Source: Cristatella mucedo | Taxonomy: Eukaryota; Bryozoa; Phylactolaemata; Cristatellidae | Reading direction: 5' to 3' | Length of the DNA: 64,000 nt | NCBI GenBank assembly: GCA_009760855.2 | Contig: WPIO01000018.1 | Span: 6,555,501 to 6,619,500 of the forward strand | In this document: piece by piece, positions 53,256-64,000 of the stretch | How the letters are laid out: each line of letters opens with the position of its first letter | Numbering within the stretch: position 1 is the stretch's first letter | Notes under the pieces: generated by a model | Told to the model about the DNA's origin: nothing | The model's input: the letters and a program-made list of their open reading frames with translations, nothing else | Databases searched by the model: none | Program-made: the position numbers and the translations under genes

Positions 53256-53958
53256 GTGTGGCACAAGCGTTGTTTTGACGACCTAGCACTAGCAGCACAC
53301 GCTCGCCACAGACACGGCAAGGTAGCCAGCGGCCTTCGAGTGCTTCGTGTGCTCTGCTCCCTTCAAGTGTCGTCCGGACGTCAAGACTCGTCACTTTCTC
53401 GATGCACACTCCGACGCGAACATGTAAGCTGCGACCGAGACATCACCTGCCCATACGTCTATTTCCTCAGCACCTCAACCGGCTGCGACACTGTCAGCCA
53501 CATGCGCAGCTTTGACGTGCTTGACTTTGACCTCGGGGCAGCGTCGGCTCCGGCCCTTGCTCACCGCCGCAGCGCGACGCGACGCGGCAGCCACATCAGC
53601 CGACTCAGACGTGGACCCTTCGAGGCACTCCAGCCGCGGCCGGGCGCCCCGCCCACGACTCGTCGACTAGAACGCAGGGTGCGAATTAATCGACTGGCGG
53701 CGGCCTCGGTCTGCTGCCTGAGCTTCCGAGGGCACCATGACAGACCTCTGCCGCCTCATCGACGACCTGTCCTCTGACTGGTTCACCACGGCCCGCTCAG
53801 AGCTCAAATGCTTTGACCGCCGAGCCGCCCGCCGTCGTACGGACGATGGGTCTGCAACACCGCGGACCCCGGCTACGGGCTTTGCCATTCCGAGACAGCC
53901 CTCCTGCATTTTGTGTGTTTGTAGCTCTTTCGCTAATGCTGTTGAGCTTTCTAAGTGA
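53256..53958 (+). CDS. GC-rich candidate coding region, unknown
   Basis: A 173-codon frame (53256-53777) overlaps a 73-codon frame (53737-53958) whose ATG has a good context (GGCACCATGA) and begins MTDLCRLIDDLSSDWFTTAR. The GC-rich third positions differ from surroundings. A 1.4-kb duplicated block begins at its end. Could be an exon or a retrocopy. Confidence 0.25.
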
Positions 53959-55450
53959 TCAAGTTTAATCTCTAAGCCCTTGCTCTTCAAGCGAGACCAT
54001 TTGTAATTTCCTACTTACACGGCCATGTAAGTAAATGAAAAAGTAAAGACGATGACATTCGATAGGCTTTATAAGAACTTACTATTAGAATGCCTAAAGC
54101 GCTAGCTATAGGTCCAGTCATTGGTACTAGGGTCACAGAGCCTTAGCCAACCCCAAAGAAATGCCTTTTTAGCCCACACCCATCATTGTCCAGCGGCACT
54201 CTTCTTTAGAAGGGATCCTAAAACTACACTCACTAGAGGCGTATTTAAATAACCTCCAATACGAATGAACCTCTGCACTGTACTGCTTGTAAGAGGCTCC
54301 TTGACCGCCTTGCTTTTTGTGTGAATTTTCAGCTTTATTTCAATCTGAACGTGAAATATTGATCAGCGACGGTCTCATGCTTGGATTATTTAATGAGTAC
54401 CAAATAAAGATCGATGCAATCGTATCTTATTATTTGCATGGCATTCGCACACGAATGTAAGCTCTTCAAACTGAAAACGCTTTGTTCGGGTACTTCCAGA
54501 AAGGCCTTTTCTCTTCTGTGGTACTTGGTGCTGTGGTACTTTACGCTCTCCTAACCTAGAATTTGCAAGTCATTAATCAGCTAAAGAAAGTCTCTCGTCT
54601 AATACGTATCTTGCTGTAAGAAATTCTGCACAGCAAACACGGAAAAACGCTCGCGGCAATTTTTATTTTAAAATACAGTACGATCTCCTCATTTTAAGGG
54701 CATTCTTGCACGCTCTGCAAAGCTTGTATAAGCGGTGGAAGCAGTCTTCTCCTGGACGGCTACCAGCATTTTCCGTGAACTGTGGAGAAGGTCGCTAGTG
54801 AGCCATGTTTTTGGCGAAAGCACACGTGTCTATTGCAGTTGGCAAACCTGAAAGTAGATACAATTTTCGAAGTTTTTAAAGCTCAGTGTTAAGTCATTTC
54901 CTTTAAATATTCATCAGCTGATAGCCGGCAGTGGAGCCGCTGCCAAGAAAGCATCCGGTCAGCCACGTCCTTCTTAAAAAGTCCAGCACAAGCCCTATCT
55001 GTGTTGGGATAGACGCATCACAGAAAGCATGAGTACAGGATAATAATAGGATGATGTGTAACTGCACAAAATAAGGTTCTGGACTAGGACTTTAAACTTG
55101 GTTCTACGCATTCTACGGAATTCTGAAGTTCCGTTCAGTAACCCCAATTAAGTTCAGTGGCAGCTTCATGTTCTTGAACTTTCCAGCTAAGTAACTTATC
55201 TCTTGCTTGTGTACGTTAAGCCTTTTCATGTTAGAATGTTCGGTTTTGCGAGTCACGATCCTATGAACTCGCAGCCACGACTCTAGTGTACATACGATTT
55301 CTTAGGTCTGAGCAATGTGGACCTCCCGCGTAAGACTTCCAATGCATTCGCTTCTTTATCCCCTAATTTCTGCAATGTCCTACGGATTTAAACACTGTTC
55401 ACACCTATCTTATCTTGAGGAGATTAAGAGTTTTTTCCACCGAATGATAG
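53907..55450. repeat. 1.4-kb ancient duplication, copy 2
   Basis: Partner of 40305-41700 in the same orientation (GCGGCACTCTTC, AAACTACACTC, GTGTCTATTGCAGTTGGC, GTCAGCCACGTCC, AAAAAGTCCAGCAC). Diverged with indels; the stretch 54290-54670 is unmatched. Confidence 0.7.
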
Positions 55451-55475
55451 ACACAGCTTTAACAATGCACCAAGT

Positions 55476-55617
55476 GTCATTTTGTGATCGCAGTGCCACC
55501 GCTAAGGCTACTACTAATGTTCGACTGGTACAGCTCTAGCAATACACTGAATGTCATTTTTTGATCACAGTGCCCCCACTAAAGCTACCTAAAGCTACCA
55601 TTAATGTTTGACTGGTA
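55476..55617. repeat. Local tandem duplication, about 75 bp
   Basis: GTGTCATTTTGTGATCGCAG...TTCGACTGGTA and ATGTCATTTTTTGATCACAG...TTTGACTGGTA follow each other. Confidence 0.75.
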
Positions 55618-55929
55618 GCAAAGTAATCTTCTTCCAGCTAAAATTGAAAGCATAATGACAATCACTATGTTGAATAAAAAAAGTGACAATTTGCAGCAAA
55701 TTTCCTGACGAGCACAACGCGGGTAGCAAAACTGCTACAAAAGAGTTGCCCTTAACAGACGTCCCTTTCTTTCGTGCCTTTTTTGAAACCCGAAGTGACT
55801 ACGTCATTCTTGGGGCAAAACATATACGTGCAACCAAGCTGGCCAGTTTTACTCTGGCAGATGCAGAAGTTGCACCCAATCAAACCTACAAAAGTGATGC
55901 AAAGGCAAACTGTAGGGAAGTGTTACAAT

Positions 55930-57060
55930 GTAATGTATCTTCATCTGTCCCTCTAAAATGCCACAAACACTATGCGGGTTTAACGCAGGAGAGGTTTGCA
56001 TAGCGTACTCAAAGATTACCCGGATTTTAGTCCGCATTTGGTAGCCAACAGACTTCATCTCACGCCATAAAAGGAAAGTGGCAAGCATAGCAGAGTCAGA
56101 CAGCAGTTGATGTAGTAAGTAGTATAGAAAGCAACAGATAGAAATAATAAAAGCAAATAATAAGGAGAGTAGTAAATAAAAGCGATATAAAGCAGCAGGA
56201 GAGTAGCTGTAGTTTTGTAAGAGTCATGGGAGTGACTTCCAAAGTCTAGGACCAGCAGAGCAAAAGGTTCCTTAGTCTTTAAGCGAAGGAATGGAACAGC
56301 TAATTAATTGCTCGCAGAGGAACTGAGGGTACGAGGATACTGAAAATCATGTACCCGCTGAGATAGGTATGTAGGAGGCAAGCCTTTGCTGGATTTGTGG
56401 GTGGGATTAAGAAGTTTGCTCAGTACCAGTGATACATTCCTAGTTCGCATGTTCCCAAAGCCTCAGGAGTCACTCCCGACTTCCGTCACGACATCTCCTT
56501 ACTTGACCACATTTAGAAAGAAATTAAAAACGCATATGCTTATCACAGCTTTCAGTAGGTCCCCGCGATTCTTCCTTTCTGTACTTATGCGTGCTGACAG
56601 TGTGCGTGCTGCCACTAACCACACTTGCATTCTGACCCTGTGCATGTCACCACTAACCAAGTTATTCTTGCTGTTTATTGAGCATGCTACCACTAACCAT
56701 CCGATCGTGTTTCCTTTGCAGCAAATATAAAGCGCCTTGAAAGAGATTGAGTTCTCTGAGGGCCCTTTATCAAGTGTTTTATTATTATTGTAATTATTAT
56801 CAACCGGCAGGCATCCAAGCTCTTTCAACAAAGGAAACTTACAGTGAAAACTATGAGACTTATTAACTAGTCTTGCGTCTTTATGAATCGCAAGCTGCAG
56901 TGGCCTAAGGGCTTTTTACGCTAGCCCAGCCAAAAGGAAATAAATCGAGACAGAGCCAAGGAGCTCGTTAAATCTTGCGCCAGTCACCGTGAAAGACAGA
57001 TCCTCCTAACCTTCAGTAGAAGCGTTAAGCTCTTGGAGCAGCTACTTATGGAGAGCATTC
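55930..57060 (-). mobile_element. LINE-B, split by LINE-A
   Basis: Minus-strand LINE-B 3' end and C-terminus at 55930-56435 (AGCATAGCAGAGTCAG, AGTCTAGGACC, GGAACAGCTAAT); it resumes at 56799-57060 (AACCGGCAGGCATCCAAGCT, TAGCCCAGCCAAAAGG). A plus-strand LINE-A sits between. Confidence 0.8.
56436..56798 (+). mobile_element. LINE-A 3' fragment nested in LINE-B
   Basis: From GTTCGCATGTTCCCAAAGCC through CATTTAGAAAGAAATTAAAA, three 3' UTR blocks and hairpin to ATTATTATTGTAATTATTATC. Confidence 0.85.
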
Positions 57061-57195
57061 TACACTCTGGAAAAGCGTAGCGAACAAGTCGTTGTAAATA
57101 AACTTTCCAAGCTCAATCCTGTTCTAAATTGTATGTAGATTTCACGTGCTTTGTTCTACTGAATTGACTTTTGCGTTACCATCCATGCTGAATCT

Positions 57196-57478
57196 CACTA
57201 ATAATAATAATAATAATAATAACAATAATTATAATAATAACAGTAACATATTTGTGTAGCACCCTTAGAGAACTGAATCTCTTAATAGGCACTTTACGTA
57301 TCCTGTGAGGGAAGCATGATCGAATGGTTAATGGTAGAATGTTCAATGAAAACAAGCATAACATGGTTAGAGATGGCGTGCAAAGGGTCAACATGCAAAT
57401 ATGGTTAGTGGCAGCATCCACAGTGTCAGCATGCATTAGCCCATGACAAATCACTAGGACCCACTAAATGCTGTGACA
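57196..57478 (-). mobile_element. LINE-A 3' fragment, long (AAT)n tail
   Basis: (AAT)n at 57199-57232, then hairpin complement CACCCTTAGAGAACTGAATC and three 3' UTR blocks up to GTGACAAG. Confidence 0.8.
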
Positions 57479-57854
57479 AGCACACCCGTGTGTATCGTGC
57501 GTCAGAACAAGGCTAAAGAGTGCTAGCCTCACCAAAGCTAGTAGTTAAATTGGTTAAATTTTCCTTGTGAGCTAATTTTTCCACATATTCATGCCACAAT
57601 TGACCAACAAAACCAAAATCTCAAACGTAATTCAAAATTGGAACTCTGCTAGGTATTCAACAAATTTGTTTTGACGCCAACGGTGAGGGTTGAAAAAATG
57701 GGGTTCCTGTCTCCATAATGTTTCGTGCGAAGTGCTTAAATATGGCTAGCACTTCCTGTTGGACTTAAAAAACAAAATACTCCTCTGTTTTTAGACTATA
57801 TTGAATCGCCTATTTACCAGAGGCAAATTTTGACCGAATTGGGCTACAGTGGTG
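57479..57854. other. Unannotated stretch
   Basis: No gene or element recognised. Confidence 0.5.
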
Positions 57855-58045
57855 CTCAATGGTGAGCCGTGATGGCTCATTAGGTAAGGCTGTTGCTTTT
57901 CACGACCTCGATCCCGATGTCATGGGTTCTAATACTACTGTGGGCGACCCTTTATCGCCACTGCAAGCGGTGGTGATAGCCTTAAAGGCTCCTCTGTCGA
58001 TATACAAAAAGAGGCTGCTAAATCGGCTAGTATTAAATTTTAATT
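57855..58045 (+). mobile_element. SINE-2
   Basis: Plus strand GTGAGCCGTGATGGCTCATT, TGGGTTCTAAT (degenerate B-box), CAAGCGGTGGTGATAGCC, AAAGAGGCTGCTAAATCGGC. Same element as 15270-15445. Confidence 0.78.
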
Positions 58046-58834
58046 TTTTAATTTTATAACGAGTAGCACTGCTAACCGTAAAGATCCCAGTGCTGGCTAT
58101 TTCAAGGTGGCACATGACACTGGCCTTTACCTAGTGTTTGGGACTGACTCGATGTACCTTCAAGTCAGAGCGAGAAAGCTCTGGGCGATACTGCTCAGTC
58201 AGCTTTGCACGGTACGCGATGGATCCTTCGCCCCTCACTCTACGGCCTTCCTTCCTTCCTTCTTTCCTTCCTTTCCTCGCATGAACTTTTCCATTCGAGA
58301 ATCTTTCGTGTGTAGGCCATTGAAAGTGGGGCCACAACAACTCCACTTGGGCATTTGCGATCAGTGACCTCTATCCAAGAAAGTAGCAACCATTTTTGTT
58401 CGAGTACTTGCGGTGACTTCTGTTACATGTTTCTCTTATCTGCTCACACCCTTTGTCAGTTTGTACACGGGTGTGAGGAAAGGGGCAGCGGGCCCCAGAC
58501 GCCCCTTGGATCAGCCTGAGGGGGGAGCGTAGGCATTTGGGCAGCTTGGCTGCTTCAAGTGCCTTTCGCCTTCTTGATGATTGGCTGCCTCTGGAATGGT
58601 CGAGGTCTGGGATACCTGATTGGTCGAGGACTGGGAGTACCTGATTTAGTAAATCCCGGCACGGCTGAGTACCGTTTCTTAGGGGGCGCGCTTTCTGGAG
58701 TGCACAGGTAACTTTGGCAGCTGGTCCATGCTTAAAAATCTCACTGCCTTTAAAATTGTCGCTGCCTGAAAACGGCCCATTACATCTTACACCACAAGTT
58801 CACGTTCTTAGAGAATCTGTACAATTCATGTGCA
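58046..58834. other. Unannotated stretch with small repeats
   Basis: Holds a (TTCC)n run near 58249-58272 and two 24-25-bp tandem units (TGGTCGAGG..CCTGAT) at 58597-58645. No gene seen. Confidence 0.5.
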
Positions 58835-58952
58835 AGTAGGGCCAAAAGACAGCCTAATCTCTACCCAAGCGCTGAACATTTGCACACGGGCCCGAGCCCC
58901 ACACGACCTTGGTCGAAGAAGGCTAGCATCTTACCCTTGGGTCAAACCAGGG
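58835..58952 (-). mobile_element. SINE-1, diverged
   Basis: CCTAATCTCTACCCAAGCGC tail, GGGCCCGAGCCCCACACG (B-box complement), CTTGGTCGAAG and ACCCTTGGGTCAAACCAGG. Confidence 0.6.
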
Positions 58953-59344
58953 ACGTTTATTCATTTTAGGACACGCTGAAGCCAGAGTCTAAAACAGGTG
59001 ATCGCATTCTTAATTCAGCCCAGGAAGAGAACAAGAAGTGATGGATGTCTGTCCATTCAAACGTGTTTGATTGACTACGAGCTTTCCAACAAATCCACGC
59101 GAGCACCAATCATAAAGGATCGCAGCGATTGTCCAAAGTCGGCCATTTCTTCTTATCCGCAGGCAATGCAACAGGTCGACAAACAATGCAAACATAAAAC
59201 AAATTATATTATGCTAAAACGTTCTGGCAACATTCGACCTAAACGAAAGTAAGAACAGAACCAGAATACTTTAAATGTGAATGCCCGGCACAGGAAAACC
59301 AAAAGAGGCAAATGTGAAGGCAATACATTACACATCTATCACGA

Positions 59345-59795
59345 CTGTACACACTTTACGACAATTAAGCCTCTCTCTATGCACTTTATGTACGCTGGAG
59401 AGGTAGCATTTCAATTGGTTGGTGACACTAGGCATACGTAAGCATACAGAGGAAAATTTACATGGAAGAGCAAATGCTGAGAGAAACGAGATTTTTCTGG
59501 CTTCTTTTTAAATGCCGTCCTATCAAATGTTGCTGAGAAGAAGTCATTCCGAAGTGAGTTCCTGGCGTTGGGAGCATACGAACTAAAAGCACGGTCTTAG
59601 ACAAAATGATGACGTTTGTTAGACGCTCAGTTAAACCAATTGAGTCACGTCAGCAGTTGGTAAGATGCCTAGCCAGATTGGGATGAAGCTCAAAAAGGTC
59701 AAAGCTCAAGCAAGAGCATGAAGTGACTTAAAAGTGAGGGACGCAAGCTTGAAGTCGATACACTGCTTGATGAGGATTTGGTAATGATCAAGCCG
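59345..59795 (-). mobile_element. Old LINE-A (A2)
   Basis: TACGACAATTAAGCCTCTCTC tail region, CTTCTTTTTAAATGC, GAGTTCCTGGCGTTGGGAGC and GATACACTGCTTGATGAGG. Confidence 0.65.
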
Positions 59796-59928
59796 TCTGT
59801 AAGGTGTGCTCATTAGCTAGATGATATACTAAAAATGCATGCATTTACTTACAGTTATTTACAGTAAATACATGAATATATAGTTACAAACACATGGTGT
59901 GCATATATATATAACTAAATGTACATAT

Positions 59929-59982
<54 letters not shown>

Positions 59983-60013
59983 ACGCATATATATATATAT
60001 ATATATATATATA
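59929..60013. repeat. (CA)n and (TA)n microsatellites
   Basis: About 23 CA units, then an ACTCACACACGC transition and about 13 TA units. Confidence 0.9.
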
Positions 60014-60099
60014 AACAACATATGCAAACGATATATATGTATATATGTCGTTCGCATATGCTGTTTATACCATAAATTGGAATTTGGGTCGGTGTATGT

Positions 60100-60255
60100 T
60101 AATATAATAATATTATTAACGATACACTTGATAAAGCGCCCTCAGAGAACTCAATCTTTTTCTAGGTGCTTTACATTTGCTGCAAAGGAAAAACGATCAA
60201 ATGGAAGGTTAGTGGTATCATGCTTGATAAACATAAATAGCATGGTTAGGTGTCA
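60100..60255 (-). mobile_element. LINE-A 3' tip
   Basis: TAATATTATTAACGATACAC tail, TTGATAAAGCGCCCTCAGAG and GGTGCTTTACATTTGCTGC. Confidence 0.78.
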
Positions 60256-60757
60256 ATGCAATGACGTTTTTCGGTGAGAGTAGTTTTGATTTATAATTAC
60301 CTCAGCTCAATTCTCTTAAAAATGAACTATATTTGAGCACAATGCATACCTGCAGTCTTCGTCTTATATTTAGAAAGGTTCTTGCATAACCGCAGCAATT
60401 TAATGACCTCTTCATTTTAGTGTGGAAACTTTTATACTGCAAAAGACAGTCATGCAATGATTATACTGGATGCACGATAAAAGTTGGAAGTTGAAAAGTT
60501 AGTTGGTATAATTGCATTGCTTTCGTCTCAATTTCAATGCTTTGACAACTACTATATTTACTATCGTCACCAAAAAGTGAACTGCAAGATTAATTTTTAG
60601 GCCAATGTTATAAATATGTGACAATGCTTTAAAGAATGGTTAAGTGCAATCCAATAGCGACGTCAAATAGACAACTAAAAGAAGGAAGCACACACATCTA
60701 CACCCTAATATACACAGCTACACTAATGGGGATTCAAACGAATTTCCAGGAAGACCT
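60256..60757. other. AT-rich unannotated stretch
   Basis: No gene or element recognised. Confidence 0.5.
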
Positions 60758-60773
60758 TTGAGAGAGAGAGAGA

Positions 60774-60864
<91 letters not shown>

Positions 60865-60881
60865 GTATAGAGAGAGCGAGA

Positions 60882-60970
<89 letters not shown>
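60758..60970. repeat. (GA)n microsatellite
   Basis: About 210 bp of GA with rare interruptions. ORFs on both strands here are low-complexity artefacts. Confidence 0.97.
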
Positions 60971-60971
<1 letters not shown>

Positions 60972-61236
60972 GGTGAATTCTGATTATTCTCCTTCTTGGC
61001 TCTTTGCAAATGCTTTTAAAATAACGTGTCGTTGGCTCGTAAAACACATGCTTGGTTGTTTTCCCGGCGTTTACTAGGGAGTTTGCTGGGCAAACTAGTG
61101 ATGGGGTATCTGATGCTGGCTCTTAACAAAATTTGACCTCTCAACAACTCAATTCAAAAGATCTGCCAAGAGGCGGCTCGTATCTCGAAAAACATATCAG
61201 CTTGAACACTCATAAGTCGAAGCAGCACTGTACTCT

Positions 61237-61800
61237 TTGCTTATGACATCATTCTCTCCTTTGCTAAAAGAGCTACGATGGATGCCGGTTGAGCAACGGA
61301 TACAGAGCAAAGTTCTTACGCTTACCCACAAGGCCTGCCACGGCTTGGCTCCTTCGTACCTAGCTGAACTGCTGCATCAGTTTCAGCCTATTCGCTCCCT
61401 AAGGTCCTGTGTGGACAATAAATTAGCAGTTCCATTCCTCCGCTTGAAGACCGTTGGCGACAGAAGCTTTAGCTCTGCAGGTCCTAGACTGTGGAACTCG
61501 CTTCCACAATTCTTACGCAACGACATCTACTCTCCAACTGCTGACTATGGCACATCTTTTTCAGCTGTCCTGAGCTGCTACTTCTATGCTACTCAGTATC
61601 TTAACTGCTCTCCTGACTCTGCTATGCTTCCCACTTTCTCTATGTGACTTGAGACGAAGTCTGTTGGGTACCGAATGCGTACCGAAAGCCGCTTAGGCTG
61701 TGAGTGCGCTATACAAAACTCTCCTGCGTAACACCCACATGGTCTTTATGACTTTGTGGAGTTACAGACGGAGATACATTACATTACATTCTATTACAAG
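61237..61800 (+). mobile_element. Young LINE-B, 136-codon intact end
   Basis: Plus-strand frame from FSPLLKELRWMPVEQRIQS through LTHKACHGLAPSYLAELL, CVDNKLAVPFLRL and DIYSPTADYGTSF to LPTFSM and a TGA. 61463-61783 is the twin of 46086-46406. The tail is CATTACATTACATT. 5'-truncated. Confidence 0.9.
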
Positions 61801-61829
61801 AGCCAAATGATTTTGAGGTTGAATGCAGA

Positions 61830-62405
61830 CCCAAAGTTGCCACATCACAGCTTTTCTCGCCGACCTGCACTGAATAATAGTCAAGCAATGGATCCACATC
61901 AAGGTTTTGCTGCTCACTTTTAGGTCCCTTCATTCTTTTGCCCTGCCAACCTATCAAATTGACTCCCCCACCAGACTAAGCACCATACCACCCGCTTTTC
62001 GGAATATAACTGTTTAACAATTCATCGTACAAACATGAAATACTTCGGCGACAGGGCCTTTAGTTCATATGCTCTTGAAGCTTTAAGATCACTCCCGACC
62101 TGCGTCAATCTTCTGACTTGTCCACATTAAAAAAGATAATAAAAACGCATTTATTTATGACAGCATTTAGTGGGTCCCTGGCGTGCGTCGTGTATGTACT
62201 TAAGTGTGCTGACACCTCTGTATGCTGCTACTAGCCACACTTGCATGCTGACCCTATGCATTTCACTCCTAGCCATGCTATTCTTGTGGTTTATTGAGCA
62301 TGCTACCACTAACCATTCAATCGTGCTACTTTTTCAGCCACTGTAAAGCGCCTAGAAAGTCATTGAGTTTTCTGAAAGTGCTTTATCAAACGTATTATCA
62401 TAAGC
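61830..62405 (+). mobile_element. LINE-A 3' fragment
   Basis: Starts AAGTTGCCACATCACAGC, then TTTTCTCGCCGACCTGCACTG, ORF remnants, three-block 3' UTR and a GAAAGTGCTTTATCAAACG tail. Diverged. Confidence 0.75.
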
Positions 62406-62517
62406 ATAAGAGAAAATATTATGCCAAATGGGTACTATGTGTGTTAGACTTGACTATGTGTATGTGTCTGTTTGTTCAATCAATGAAAGCACGTTTGAAG
62501 CATTGCATGGAGTCTAA

Positions 62518-62570
62518 AATAATAATAATCAATTCGATAAAGCGCTCCAATAGAACTCAATCTAGAGCCA
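62518..62570 (-). mobile_element. LINE-A terminal tip
   Basis: AATAATAATAATCAATTCG, then ATAAAGCGCTCC..GAACTCAATC. About 50 bp. Confidence 0.55.
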
Positions 62571-63712
62571 TAATGAGTAAAATTGTCAGCAATATGAGGA
62601 CTTCCTGAGTAACATGGTTGATTTCCGTATTACAACGCCACTGGTCTGGCCATATAATAAGGATCACATTTCAATTACAACGTCGCTGATATAAGTTCGC
62701 CTAGTGATAATTATCACAGATCATAATCTAAGGTGAGGCTGCGTTGAAGCCAACGTAGCGCGATAATAACGCTACTCTTAAAATTGATCGTGAAGCACGT
62801 AAATAGAGTTTTTATTAAGTTCTCTATAGGCGGTTTACCTTTAACGTAGCGCCACAGTAGCCGATCACTGAATGCTGCTACGCCAGTCAGCGTGCGCAAA
62901 GGCATGGAACATCCTTACAGCTGACTTTTAGAAATGTCACAGCACAACGGCGAGGCACTCGCTCTCTTCAGCTACTTGCTTTTGTTTTGTTAACTGAATG
63001 CAAATTACGGCGTAGTGAGCACACCACATTGATGGCTTCTTAGCAAGCGTGAACAAAGGGCACGTTCCTGCTGCTTAAGGCACGGAGGCTTTAGCTGGTT
63101 TCTTAATGAGATTGCTGCAGTTGGTGACTGAATTTATAGAGGGTAAAAGCCTGCAGAAGGCCTGCTATATTATTTCATTGCGTTTTTCGAGTCAATGTTA
63201 CCACGCAGACCCTGTTTTCAGAGTAAAATATCATCCACTCAAGCAGATAGTATTAGTAAAAACAAGTTGAAGCAGCCGTTAGTCATTTTAGATTCGTTTT
63301 AGATGTCTGAAAGGATATTTAGTGATATAAATGCCCGTAACAAAGCACTTAGTGTTCTGTTTAAGAGATATGTTTCTAAAGGTGCGCTTGAGAACTCAGC
63401 GAACCATTTGGTTAGAGTCCATACGAAAATAATTATCACTCACTGTTAATTTCCTGATCCCTAGCTGTTCCGCTCTTACCGAATCACTATCATTCTCCGA
63501 CATTGTCGCTCTGATTTCGTATTGCACTCACAGCGCCTCTATCATCCACCCATTCTCGCTCTCCAGCGCCCGTTCTGCGTTCATTCGTTGCGCAAAATGA
63601 CCGACTGCGCCCTCTGCACGGACCATTATCTTTAGAACGCTGGGCTACTGTTCTACCGTTCGCGGGCTGTAAGAGCTTCGCCAGAGGCTTCTAATCACCA
63701 GGACTTTCTTAC
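62571..63712. other. Intron 1 of secreted-protein gene, unannotated
   Basis: Downstream (minus sense) of the exon 1 donor at 63712. No exon 2 was recognised here. Confidence 0.4.
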
Positions 63713-63817
63713 TGCACACGGCCCAATGACGTTGATATTCTCCCGGCTGCCGTCGGCTGCTCCCCGCGACAGGCACAGCGCTGCGACCACCAAGAGTCCT
63801 AGAGCTGCCTTCAACAT
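63713..63817 (-). CDS. Secreted-protein exon 1 (signal peptide)
   Basis: 35 codons: MLKAALGLLVVAALCLSRGA then ADGSRENINVIGPCA, followed by donor GTAAGA. Residues 1-20 form a typical signal peptide with cleavage likely near RGA-A-DG; the mature part begins after it with one Cys. ATG context is AGAATGT (A at -3). An in-frame upstream ATG at 63946 exists, but a TATA-like element at 63907-63899 points to a start between it and 63817. Later exons lie toward lower coordinates and were not found; the family is not identified. Confidence 0.6.
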
Positions 63818-63898
63818 TCTGAGATTCTCAGAAAGACCAGACCGCAAGACTCGTTGCCTTCTCAGCTCTGTTGCGGTTAGGAGTTCGCCAGGTCCAGC

Positions 63899-63907
63899 TA
63901 ATATAGG
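63899..63907 (-). promoter_or_regulatory. TATA-like element of secreted-protein gene
   Basis: The minus strand reads CCTATATTA 82-90 bases upstream of the ATG at 63817. A start about 30 bases downstream would give a short 5' UTR and exclude the in-frame ATG at 63946. Confidence 0.4.
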
Positions 63908-64000
63908 CGAGCACGGCGGAAAATTGCCCAGCGCCAGTATCTTCATTTCTCATCGAGAGCACCCTCGCTATGAAAAAGGCTGGCGCGGTGAGTAATCGAC

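Noticed and set aside
60718-61047. Long Leu/Ser or Arg/Glu ORFs over the GA array
   Set aside because: Translation of a (GA)n microsatellite.

Overview
This is a metazoan nuclear window from an organism I cannot place further. It has GT-AG introns, GC-rich exons in AT-rich introns, dense microsatellites, and many 5'-truncated non-LTR retrotransposon (LINE) and tRNA-derived SINE copies. There is no sign of bacterial gene layout.

Two multi-exon genes carry the biology and sit head to head. On the minus strand, 19326 down to 1459, eight exons join to a 314-residue HAD-superfamily phosphatase of the phosphoglycolate/glycerol-3-phosphate phosphatase (PGP) and pyridoxal phosphatase group, with all four HAD motifs. 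On the plus strand, 19530 to 37937, seven exons join to a 467-residue tetraspanin with four membrane segments, the CCG motif and eight cysteines in the large loop, and a long Arg/Ser/Pro-rich tail. The two start codons are 203 bp apart in a CpG-rich, TATA-less stretch, which suggests a shared bidirectional promoter. A third gene begins near the right edge: a minus-strand first exon (63817-63713) with a signal peptide and a clean splice donor. Its other exons were not found.

Nearly everything else recognisable is repeat. LINE-A (over 30 fragments) has a 3' UTR of three related blocks and ends in a stem-loop followed by (ATT)n. LINE-B (about 10 fragments) is a related family whose 3' end is tailed by CATTA or CA repeats. 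Both encode L2/CR1-like reverse transcriptase, and every copy is truncated or broken. SINE-1 has a tRNA-like head fused to the LINE-A 3' stem-loop, so LINE-A is its likely mobilising partner. Nested insertions give a relative age order. Two LINE-B copies 15.4 kb apart look identical over 321 bp, so that family moved recently or was homogenised.

Layout: 1-19.3 kb phosphatase gene with repeat-filled introns; 19.3-19.5 kb shared promoter; 19.5-37.9 kb tetraspanin with LINEs in its introns; 37.9-63.7 kb intergenic or intronic repeat-rich DNA, with a 1.4 kb ancient duplication (40.3/53.9 kb), an orphan CpG-rich island (48.6-49.0 kb) and a few unidentified ORFs; 63.7-63.8 kb secreted-protein exon. 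LINE, SINE and duplication boundaries were set by eye and may be off by tens of bases.
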